Source of the DNA: Streptomyces sp. S465
GTDB taxonomy: Bacteria > Actinomycetota > Actinomycetes > Streptomycetales > Streptomycetaceae
Direction: 5' to 3'
Assembly (NCBI RefSeq): GCF_026898115.1
Contig: NZ_CP114036.1
Coordinates: 7,992,001-8,056,000 of the forward strand
DNA: 64,000 bases
Shown: one piece after another, positions 55,208 to 62,145 of the stretch
Position numbering within the stretch: position 1 is the stretch's first letter
Layout: each line of letters opens with the position of its first letter
The notes under the pieces: model-generated
What the model was told of the DNA's origin: nothing
Seen by the model: only the letters and a program-made list of their open reading frames with translations
The model's database searches: none
Made by a program: the position numbers and the translations under genes

Positions 55208-55987
55208 TCAGGGAGCCGTGACGACGGCGCCGCCGCCCGCTCCGGCCGTGATCCGGCCGGGGCACAGCTTCCGTGCCGCGAGCCCGCTGAGGATCTGCGG
55301 TACCGCGTTGACGGTGCTCTGGTAGCCGCCGTCGTGCATGAGGATGATGCTGCCCGCCCGCATGGTGGCGGCGGCCTGGACGATCTGCTGGGTGCTGGCC
55401 CCGTTCCAGTCCTGGGAGTCCACGGACCACAGCACCTCGGTCAGCCCCAGACGGGCCTCATCGGCCTTGATCTGCGCGTTGGTCTCGCCGTAGGGCGGGC
55501 GGAACAGGGTGGGTGTCTGTCCGGTGATGCGCTGGATGGTGCTCTGGGCGCCCGCGATCTCGTTGTACGCGGCCGGTTCGCCGATCTGGGTGAGATGCGG
55601 ATGGGTGGAGGTGTGGTTGGCGATCCACATGCCCGCCGACTGCTCGGACCTGAGCAGGTCCGGGTACTGCTCGGCGTGCTGTCCCCAGATGAAGAAGGTG
55701 GCCTTGGCGCCGCCCGCCCGCAGGGCCGTCAGCAGCGCCTGCGTCGACGCGGGATTCGGCCCGTCGTCGTACGTCAGACCCACGTATCCGCCCGAGCAGT
55801 CGGCCCAGGCGGTGCCGGTGCCCGCCGCACCGTGCGTGGCCGCCGGGGACGGGGCGGCGGAGAACGCCGCCAGGGCGGCCGTGGCCGCGGCGACGAGCCC
55901 GACCCTTAGACGTTTGCGGCTGCGGTCGCGGGTGCTTACGGCCACCCGTCGGCCGGTGGTACTCCCGGTTGCTGTTTCCCCGGTCAT
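55208..55987 (-). CDS. secreted CE4 polysaccharide deacetylase (acetylxylan esterase-like)
   Basis: A 259-residue secreted NodB-fold enzyme. A signal peptide with a twin-Arg-poor basic region is followed by a hydrophobic stretch at about 28-50. CE4 motifs: TYDDGP at 72-77, HTSTH at 125-129 (metal ligands) and RPPYG at 163-167, then DSQDW and a late LMHDGG. It lies 67 bp downstream of the GH10 xylanase on the same strand. This resembles the xylanase-acetylxylan esterase pairing of Streptomyces, so removal of acetyl groups from xylan is the favoured role; chitin oligosaccharide deacetylation is the alternative. AGGAGG precedes the ATG. Confidence 0.9.
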   Translation of the reverse strand: MTGETATGSTTGRRVAVSTRDRSRKRLRVGLVAAATAALAAFSAAPSPAATHGAAGTGTAWADCSGGYVGLTYDDGPNPASTQALLTALRAGGAKATFFIWGQHAEQYPDLLRSEQSAGMWIANHTSTHPHLTQIGEPAAYNEIAGAQSTIQRITGQTPTLFRPPYGETNAQIKADEARLGLTEVLWSVDSQDWNGASTQQIVQAAATMRAGSIILMHDGGYQSTVNAVPQILSGLAARKLCPGRITAGAGGGAVVTAP

Positions 55988-56054
55988 GTCTCCTCCTCGC
56001 GCGTGAGTGACAGTGAGTTGGGCACGGCGTGCCCGCGGGTGCGTCGTCGGCCGG

Positions 56055-57455
56055 CTAGGAGGCGGTGCAGGAGCCGATGGTGGGGGCCGACCAGTCCCCG
56101 TTCGCCATGACCGTGAAGCCGAAGCTGGTCGTCGCTCCGGCGCTCAGATTGCCGTTGCCGTTGGGTTTCACCGTCATGACCTTGCCGCTGCTGTCCCAGC
56201 TGGGTGTGGAGTTCCAGGTGGCGGAGACGCGCTGCGCCGAACGCACGGTCACCGTGACCGTCCAGCCGCTGATGGCGGAACTGCCGGCGGTCACCGTCAC
56301 CTGGCCGTTGAAACGGTCGCCCCACCGCTGCGTCTCGGAGTACGACGCGGTGCACGACCGGCCACCGCCACCGTCACCGCCACCACCGCTGGAGCCGCCG
56401 AGCGCTGCCAGCACCGCGTCGTACGCGGGCTTCTTGCCGTAGTTGTCGTCGAACAGCAGCGGGGTGCCGCTGGCCCGCCACGAGTACTTGTCGGGGATGC
56501 CCCAGACGGTGATCCCGGTGCAGCGGGACACGGCCAGGCACGCCTGGGTGACCCGGCGGTAGCTGTCGGCCTGGGCCGAGCCGGAGCCCTCGATGTCCAG
56601 CTCGGTGATCTGCACGTCGACGCCGAGGTCGGCGAAGCGCTGGAGGTTCTGCTGGTAGTCGGAGGGGACCGGGGACTGGCTGTTGAAGTGCGACTGGAAG
56701 CCGACGCAGTCGATCGGAACCCCGCGCGCCTTGAAGTCCTTCACCAGGTTGTAGACGGCGTTGCTCTTCGCGTTCTGACCGTCGGTGTTGTAGTCGTTGT
56801 AGCAGAGCTTGGCGCTGGGGTCGGCCGCACGGGCGGTGCGGAACGCCTCCTCGATGAAGCCGTCGCCGAGCTTGTCCTGGAACGGCGAACTGCGCCGCGC
56901 ACCGCTGCCGCCGTCCTGGAACGCCTCGTTGACCACGTCCCAGGCGTAGATCTTGCCCTGGTAGTGCTGCATCACCTTGGTGATGTGGTTGTTCATCGCC
57001 GAGCGCAGATCGGTGGCGCCCAGACCGCTGACCCAGCCGGGCAGCTGGGAGTGCCAGACCAGGGTGTGGCCGCGGATCTTCATGCCCTTGCCCTGCGCAT
57101 GGCTGACGATCTGGTCGGCGGAGGTGAAGTTGAACGAGTTCCGGGAGCCCTCGACGGCGTCCCACTTCATCTCGTTCTCGGGTGTGACGGCGTTGAACTC
57201 GGTGTCCAGCGTGGCGGCGTACTGCGCCTCACCGAGGTGGTTGGCGGCCACGGCGGCGCCGAAGTACCGGCCCTTGGCGGCCGCCGCGCCACCGAGGGTG
57301 CTCGCGGCGCTGGCGGTACCGGACAGGGTGAGGACGCCGGCGGCGGTGAGGAGGCCGACGACACCGAGGGTGAACGCTCTTCGGACATGTAACCGAGGAC
57401 GCTGGGCTCCGCGAGGGGAGCGCCCCGGCTCATGACGACGGGTACTGGTGACCAT
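56055..57455 (-). CDS. secreted endo-1,4-beta-xylanase, GH10 with C-terminal CBM2
   Basis: A 466-residue enzyme that cuts xylan. A signal peptide with an Arg-rich N-region ends near residue 50 (ASA-A). The GH10 domain spans about 55-350, with acid/base Glu 177 (WDVVNEAF) and nucleophile Glu 285 (QITELDIEG). A Gly/Ser/Asp linker (about 356-371) leads to a CBM2 module with paired terminal Cys (SCTASY ... GSCTAS) and conserved Trp residues. The ATG at 57455 has GAAGAAGGGA upstream; a longer open frame to 57746 would run through the promoter and is rejected. A 17-bp-spaced promoter lies about 90 bp upstream. Confidence 0.95.
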   Translation of the reverse strand: MVTSTRRHEPGRSPRGAQRPRLHVRRAFTLGVVGLLTAAGVLTLSGTASAASTLGGAAAAKGRYFGAAVAANHLGEAQYAATLDTEFNAVTPENEMKWDAVEGSRNSFNFTSADQIVSHAQGKGMKIRGHTLVWHSQLPGWVSGLGATDLRSAMNNHITKVMQHYQGKIYAWDVVNEAFQDGGSGARRSSPFQDKLGDGFIEEAFRTARAADPSAKLCYNDYNTDGQNAKSNAVYNLVKDFKARGVPIDCVGFQSHFNSQSPVPSDYQQNLQRFADLGVDVQITELDIEGSGSAQADSYRRVTQACLAVSRCTGITVWGIPDKYSWRASGTPLLFDDNYGKKPAYDAVLAALGGSSGGGGDGGGGRSCTASYSETQRWGDRFNGQVTVTAGSSAISGWTVTVTVRSAQRVSATWNSTPSWDSSGKVMTVKPNGNGNLSAGATTSFGFTVMANGDWSAPTIGSCTAS

Positions 57456-57542
57456 TGCTGTCCCTTCTTCCGGGGGCCGGACGGTCTCGAGCCGACCGTC
57501 CGGCCGTGCTGGGGAGGTGCCGATGGGCAACGATCGATGCGG

Positions 57543-57571
57543 AGTATGCTGCGGAGCTGACGCAACGTCAA
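57543..57571 (-). promoter_or_regulatory. xylanase promoter
   Basis: On the - strand, TTGACG (complement of 57566-57571) and CATACT (complement of 57543-57548) are separated by exactly 17 bp, close to the vegetative sigma consensus. The -35 box overlaps a 5-3-5 inverted repeat, TGACG-CAA-CGTCA, at 57558-57570. Confidence 0.7.
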
Positions 57572-57574
57572 CGC

Positions 57575-57601
57575 TTCCTTCCGGAATTATTCCGGTAGGA
57601 A
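57575..57601. promoter_or_regulatory. 27-bp palindrome upstream of the xylanase promoter
   Basis: The inner perfect part is CCGGAATTATTCCGG (57581-57595). After one mismatch on each side it extends with TTCCT and AGGAA arms. It ends a few bases upstream of the -35 box, a position that fits an activator or repressor site. Confidence 0.65.
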
Positions 57602-57698
57602 AGATTCTGCCTCCCTCGTTGATGCCGCCTCTGAGCTGTTGCTTTGTGGAGTAGGCGAATGTCGGCCGTTGGCGTGGAGGATCTCCCAGTCTCGGCGT

Positions 57699-57713
57699 CC
57701 GAAAAGTTTTCGG
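57699..57713. promoter_or_regulatory. CCGAAAAGTTTTCGG palindrome
   Basis: A perfect 7-1-7 inverted repeat midway between the divergent operons. It contains the CGAA-TTCG type half-sites reported for xylan/xylobiose regulators of Streptomyces, so it is a candidate operator for either operon. Confidence 0.6.
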
Positions 57714-57781
57714 CGGCGGGTGATGCGCTGTCCGCCGCCACCCCACTCAAGAGCGGCGGCGATGTCCGCACCGGCGAAGGC

Positions 57782-57810
57782 TTGACCGGGCGCGAAGTGG
57801 CTCCTACAGT
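57782..57810 (+). promoter_or_regulatory. promoter of the sugar ABC operon
   Basis: TTGACC (57782-57787) and TACAGT (57805-57810) with a 17-bp spacer, about 60 bp before the solute-binding protein start. It is followed by the TTAAC/GTTAA inverted repeat. Confidence 0.7.
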
Positions 57811-57834
57811 CCTCACACCTCCGAGGTAGATCGA

Positions 57835-57849
57835 TTAACCACTCGTTAA
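57835..57849. promoter_or_regulatory. TTAAC-n5-GTTAA inverted repeat (candidate LacI operator)
   Basis: TTAAC (57835-57839) and GTTAA (57845-57849) form a perfect inverted repeat around CACTC. It lies about 25 bp after the -10 box, so a bound repressor would block the start of transcription. The LacI-family gene at the end of the operon (60994-62037) is the obvious candidate ligand. Confidence 0.6.
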
Positions 57850-57872
57850 CCGCCTGGTTGGAGACCCCCGCA

Positions 57873-59162
57873 GTGCACTCACCGCTGACTCGGCGCGGCT
57901 TCCTCGCCGCCGGTTCCGGCCTCGCCGCCGCGACCGTCCTGCCCGGCCTGTCCGGCTGCTCCGCGCTGACCGGGGCCGACTCCGACCCCCACACGCTCGT
58001 CGTGCACAGCCAGCTGGGCACCACCGCCCCGGGGTCGCCCACCTACCTCGCGGCCCTGGACCGGTTCCGCGCGGAGAACCCTGGACTCAAGGTCAAGAAC
58101 CTCATCAACGGCGACGACCTCGCGCAGGTCTACGAGACCTCACGGCTGGCCCGCAAGGAGCCGGACGTCGTCATGGTCAACCTCTACGACAAGACGCTGG
58201 CGTGGACGGACGTCGGCGCCACCGTCGACGTCAAGGGCTACCTGGACGACTGGGGACTGCGCGAGCGCGTGCGCCCGGAGGCGCTCGGCGCGTGGACCGA
58301 CGCCAAGGGCCGGCTGCGGGCCTTCCCCTACTTCGCCACCAACTGGCCGATCGCCTACAACAGGGCACTGCTGGACCGGGCGGGTGTCGACGCGGTACCC
58401 GCCACGGGCGATGAGCTGATCGCCGCGGCGCGCAAGCTGCGCGCCAAGGGGATCGCGCCGGTGACCGTCGGCGGCAACGACTGGACCGGGCAGAAACTGC
58501 TCGCCCAGATCATCCAGACGTTTCTCACCGAGGACGAGGCCAGGCACGCCTATTCCACGGGAGACTTCGGCAGCAGGGGCGCCCGGGAGGGCATCGACTA
58601 CTTCGTGACGCTGCGCGACGCGGGCGTCTTCGCCGACAAGGCGCAGGGCCTCACCTCGGACTCGATGACCACGCAGTTCAACACGGAGGCCGCCGCCATC
58701 GAGTCGGCGATGTCCTCGGCGCTGGCGAAGGTGCCCGCGAAGGTGGCCAAGCACACCGAGGTCGGCGGCTGGCCACTGGCCGGCGGCGCCGCGCACGACA
58801 AGCCCACCATCCTGCGGACCTACACCCTGATCGGGTTCTGGATCAGCCCGAACGGCACCAAGAAGATCGACGCGGTGGAGAAGTTCGTGCGCTTCATGTA
58901 CCGCCCCGACACCGTCTCCCGGTTCATCGAGGAGAGCGGCCGCGACATGGCGCTGCGCTCCGACGCCGTCAGTACGGGTTTCCCGCTGGTCGCCGCCGCG
59001 CAGCGGCTGGGCTCCCGGGTGAGCCAGGTGCTGCTGCCCGATGTGTACGTCCCGCCCGCCGCCGCCCAGCCACTGATCACCGCGACCAGTACGTCCTTCA
59101 CCCGAGGCACCAGCGCCGCGAAGGTCCGCGCCGCGCTGGAGACCGCGTACCGCTCCGCGTGA
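57873..59162 (+). CDS. sugar ABC transporter solute-binding lipoprotein (CUT1 family)
   Basis: A 429-residue extracytoplasmic binding protein. The N-terminus has a twin-arginine pattern (TRRGFL) and a lipobox LSGC with Cys 29, suggesting Tat export and lipid anchoring. The body matches family 1 solute-binding proteins (RFRAENPGLKVK near the start, FPYFATNWPIAYN in the hinge region). The GTG at 57873 is chosen because GGAG lies 9 bp upstream and the signal begins at once; a TTG five codons earlier is possible. It heads an operon with two permeases and a LacI regulator. No ATPase is encoded, so a shared MsiK-type ATPase is probably used. Confidence 0.9.
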   Translation: MHSPLTRRGFLAAGSGLAAATVLPGLSGCSALTGADSDPHTLVVHSQLGTTAPGSPTYLAALDRFRAENPGLKVKNLINGDDLAQVYETSRLARKEPDVVMVNLYDKTLAWTDVGATVDVKGYLDDWGLRERVRPEALGAWTDAKGRLRAFPYFATNWPIAYNRALLDRAGVDAVPATGDELIAAARKLRAKGIAPVTVGGNDWTGQKLLAQIIQTFLTEDEARHAYSTGDFGSRGAREGIDYFVTLRDAGVFADKAQGLTSDSMTTQFNTEAAAIESAMSSALAKVPAKVAKHTEVGGWPLAGGAAHDKPTILRTYTLIGFWISPNGTKKIDAVEKFVRFMYRPDTVSRFIEESGRDMALRSDAVSTGFPLVAAAQRLGSRVSQVLLPDVYVPPAAAQPLITATSTSFTRGTSAAKVRAALETAYRSA

Positions 59163-59214
59163 CCCGCCCGCCCGCTCGTTCACACCCCGAGCCCGACTCC
59201 ACGGGAGCCACCCC

Positions 59215-60153
59215 ATGACGACGCTGACGTCGACCCCGGGCGGGGCCGCGGTCCGCCACCCCGCTCCGCCCGCCACCACGGCCCGTTCGCGCACACCCCG
59301 GCAGGGCGGCACGATCCTCGCCGTGCCCGCGCTGGTCTGGTACGCGATCTTCATGATCGGCCCGGTGGCCGCCATCTTCGTGATCGCCGCCCTGCACTGG
59401 CCGGGGATGCTCCAGCCGGTGTCCTTCGCCGGTCTCGGCAACGTCCGCACGGTCCTCGACGACCCCGTCTTCTGGGACGCGGTGCGCAACACCGCCGTCC
59501 AGCTGGCGGTGGCGCTGCCGATCATGATCGTGTGCGCCTACATGCTGGGCTACTACGTCGCGCAGCGGCCGCCCGGACACCGTGTCATCCGCTATCTGCT
59601 GTTCATCCCGGGCCTGATCTCCACCCCCGCCAAGGCGATGGTGTTCTACGCGGCGCTGTCCCCGGACGGGCTGGTCAACGGGGCGCTCCAGGGCGCGGGA
59701 CTCGGTTCGCTCACCGACGCCTGGCTCGCCTCGCCGTCGACGGCCCTGGCCTGTCTCATCGCCCTGGACGTGTGGAGCGGGATCGGCTTCACCGCCGTCC
59801 TGTTCGCCGCCCGGCTCGGCAGTGTCCCCGACGACCTCGGCGAGGCGGCGCAGCTGGACGGGGCCGGGCACTGGCGGACCATGTGGCGCATCCACTTCCC
59901 GGTGATCCGCGACTATGTCGGCGTCGTGACCATGCTCCAGTTCCTGTGGACCCTCTTCGGGTCGGCGCAGCACGTCCTGCTGCTCACCCAGGGCGGTCCC
60001 GGCAGCTCCTCCACGACGCTGTCCTTCCTCGTCTACCAGAAGGCGTTCATCGCGGCCGACCTGGGCTACAGCCAGACCGTCGGCGTCATCCTCTTCCTGG
60101 CCGGGCTCGTCGGGCTGCTCGCCATCCGCCGCGCCTTCCGGCAGAACTACTGA
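59215..60153 (+). CDS. sugar ABC transporter permease (MalF-like)
   Basis: A 312-residue inner-membrane permease with six predicted helices. The EAA loop reads EAAQLDGAGHWRTMWRIHFP at about residue 211, the docking site for the ATPase. An N-terminal Pro/Ala-rich cytosolic tail precedes the first helix (ILAVPALVWYAIFMIG). It is 52 bp after the binding-protein stop and 16 bp before the second permease. The sugar imported is not readable from sequence. Confidence 0.92.
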   Translation: MTTLTSTPGGAAVRHPAPPATTARSRTPRQGGTILAVPALVWYAIFMIGPVAAIFVIAALHWPGMLQPVSFAGLGNVRTVLDDPVFWDAVRNTAVQLAVALPIMIVCAYMLGYYVAQRPPGHRVIRYLLFIPGLISTPAKAMVFYAALSPDGLVNGALQGAGLGSLTDAWLASPSTALACLIALDVWSGIGFTAVLFAARLGSVPDDLGEAAQLDGAGHWRTMWRIHFPVIRDYVGVVTMLQFLWTLFGSAQHVLLLTQGGPGSSSTTLSFLVYQKAFIAADLGYSQTVGVILFLAGLVGLLAIRRAFRQNY

Positions 60154-60169
60154 TCGAAGGCGGCTCACC

Positions 60170-60997
60170 ATGAAACTCGGCAAACGCTGGCTGCCCGCAC
60201 ACCTTCTGGTGTGGACCTACGCGGTGCTGCTGATCGTGCCGCTCTACTACTTCCTCGCCTCCGCGTTCAAGAGCAACGAGGAGATCTTCGCCCACCCCTT
60301 CGCGCTGCCGGAGTCGTTCGGCCTCGGCAACTTCACGACCGCCTACCACAGCGCCGACCTGGGGCCGGCTATCGTCAACTCGGCGCTGGTGACGGTCCTT
60401 TCCCTGGCGCTGACCCTGCTGCTGGCGCTGCCCGCGGCGTTCGCGCTCGCCCGGTCGACCGGGCGGCTGGCGTCGGCGATGGAGAAGGTGTTCTCGCTCG
60501 GTTTCCTGATCCCGACGTTCGCGGCGCTCTTCCCGACGTTCCTGCTCGCCGCGGCGACCGGACTGTTCCACACCCGCGCCTTCATGGTGCTCTTCCTGCC
60601 CGCCACGGCGATGCCGCTGTCGGTGGTGATCCTGGTGCAGTTCATGCGGACCATCCCCCGGGAGATGGAGGAGGCCGCCCGGATGGACGGCGCGTCCACC
60701 TACACGGTGCTGCGGCACATCTACACGCCGATGTGCCTGCCCGGCATCGCGACCGTGGTCCTCCTGAACTTCCTCACGTTCTGGAACGAGTACCTGTACT
60801 CGCTCGTCATCATCGGACCCGACCCCGAGCAGCGCACCGTGCAGGTGGCGCTGCCCACCCTGAAGGCGATCACCGGCACCGACTACGGTGTCCTCACCGC
60901 CGGCACCGTACTGACCCTCATCCCCGTGTGGGTCGTCTACACGGTGCTCCAGAAGCGCATGCAGGCGGCACTCGTCAACGGGGCGGTGAAGATGTGA
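60170..60997 (+). CDS. sugar ABC transporter permease (MalG-like)
   Basis: A 275-residue permease with six predicted helices. The EAA loop reads EEAARMDGASTYTVLRHIYTP at about 166, and the protein ends QKRMQAALVNGAVKM, typical of the MalG side. Its stop overlaps the LacI-family gene by 4 bp (GTGA), so regulator and transporter are translationally coupled. Confidence 0.92.
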   Translation: MKLGKRWLPAHLLVWTYAVLLIVPLYYFLASAFKSNEEIFAHPFALPESFGLGNFTTAYHSADLGPAIVNSALVTVLSLALTLLLALPAAFALARSTGRLASAMEKVFSLGFLIPTFAALFPTFLLAAATGLFHTRAFMVLFLPATAMPLSVVILVQFMRTIPREMEEAARMDGASTYTVLRHIYTPMCLPGIATVVLLNFLTFWNEYLYSLVIIGPDPEQRTVQVALPTLKAITGTDYGVLTAGTVLTLIPVWVVYTVLQKRMQAALVNGAVKM

Positions 60998-62037
60998 GGG
61001 CGCCCACCGGGACGCCGGGCCGGCGTCCCACCATCAAGGAGGTGGCGGCCGCCGCCGGGGTGTCGACCGCGGCCGTGTCCCAGGCGTTCAACGACAAGGG
61101 CCGGCTGTCGGAGACGACCCGGCGGCGCATCCTGGACACCGCGCTGGAACTCGGCTGGTCGCCGAGCGCGTCCGCCGCCGCCCTGCGCAGCGCCCGCACC
61201 CGCACCCTGGCCCTCGTCGTGCGGCGCCCCACCGATGTGCTCGGCGCGGACCCGCACTTCAGCGAGCTGATCACCGGCATCGAGGGCGAACTGGCGCCGC
61301 GCGGCTACGGACTGCTGCTGCACCTGGTCGCCGGTGCGCAGGAGGAACACGCCCTCTACAAGCGGCTCGCGGCCGAGGGCCGGGTGGACGGGGCCGTGCT
61401 CACCGACGCCCGCGCCGACGACCCGCGCCCCGCCCTGCTGGCCCGCCTCGGCCTGCCCGCCGTGCTGCTCGGCCCGCCCGACCGCACCGCCGCGGTGCCG
61501 CGCGTCGGCCTGGGCCACCAGGGCGCCGCCGTCGAGGAGACCGTCCACCACCTGCTCGGGCTCGGACACCGGCGCATCGCCTATGTGGCGGGCCCGGCCG
61601 ACCTTCAGCACACCCGGCTGCGGGGCGGCGTCTTCGAGGCGGCCCTCCGGCAAGCGGGGTTGCGGCCCTACGCGGTGCTGCACACCGACTTCACCGAAGT
61701 GTCCGCCGTCGCCGCGACCGAGGCGCTGCTGGACGGCGCCGACCGCGCCACGGCGATCGTCTACGCCAACGACTCCATGGCGATGTGCGGTATCGGCGCC
61801 GCCCGGCGCGCCGGTCTGCGGGTCCCCGAGGACCTGTCGGTCGTCGGCCACGACAACCTGCCGCTCGGCCGCTGGCTGCACCCTCGGCTCACCACGGTCG
61901 ACCAGCAGGTGCAGCGGGTCGGCGCGGCCGCCGCCCGGCTGCTCCTCGCGCGCTGCGGCGAGGACGTCCAGGACACGGTGCTCGACGACCGGCCGCGGCT
62001 GGTCGTCCGCGAGTCCACCGGACCCGCCCCCGGCTGA
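60994..62037 (+). CDS. LacI-family transcriptional regulator
   Basis: A 347-residue regulator. The helix-turn-helix and hinge lie at about 12-60 (PTIKEVAAAAGVSTAAVSQAFN), followed by a periplasmic-binding-like effector domain (DGAVLTDARADDPRP, IAYVAGP, SVVGHDNLPLG, LTTVDQQ). The GTG start overlaps the permease stop. It probably represses the importer operon through the TTAAC/GTTAA site at 57835-57849 and is released by the imported oligosaccharide or its breakdown product; both the target and the effector are inferences. Confidence 0.92.
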   Translation: MRAPTGTPGRRPTIKEVAAAAGVSTAAVSQAFNDKGRLSETTRRRILDTALELGWSPSASAAALRSARTRTLALVVRRPTDVLGADPHFSELITGIEGELAPRGYGLLLHLVAGAQEEHALYKRLAAEGRVDGAVLTDARADDPRPALLARLGLPAVLLGPPDRTAAVPRVGLGHQGAAVEETVHHLLGLGHRRIAYVAGPADLQHTRLRGGVFEAALRQAGLRPYAVLHTDFTEVSAVAATEALLDGADRATAIVYANDSMAMCGIGAARRAGLRVPEDLSVVGHDNLPLGRWLHPRLTTVDQQVQRVGAAAARLLLARCGEDVQDTVLDDRPRLVVRESTGPAPG

Positions 62038-62145
62038 CGCCCCGGCCCCGCGCCGGCACCACGGACCGCCCCGGACCCCGCGCCCTCTCGACCGTCCACC
62101 AGCACCACCGCCCCCACACCGCACCACCGACCTCCGGATAGGACC

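Larger units (their letters stand above)
57456..57872. promoter_or_regulatory. divergent control region between xylanase and sugar ABC operons
   Basis: This 417-bp non-coding stretch holds the two promoters and the palindromes listed separately (57543-57849). The interval between about 57602 and 57698 shows nothing distinct. No convincing small ORF or RNA gene is seen. Confidence 0.8.

Noticed and set aside
57456..57746. Longer xylanase start at 57746
   Set aside because: It would place the well-formed promoter at 57543-57571 inside the gene and put about 97 non-homologous residues before the signal peptide.
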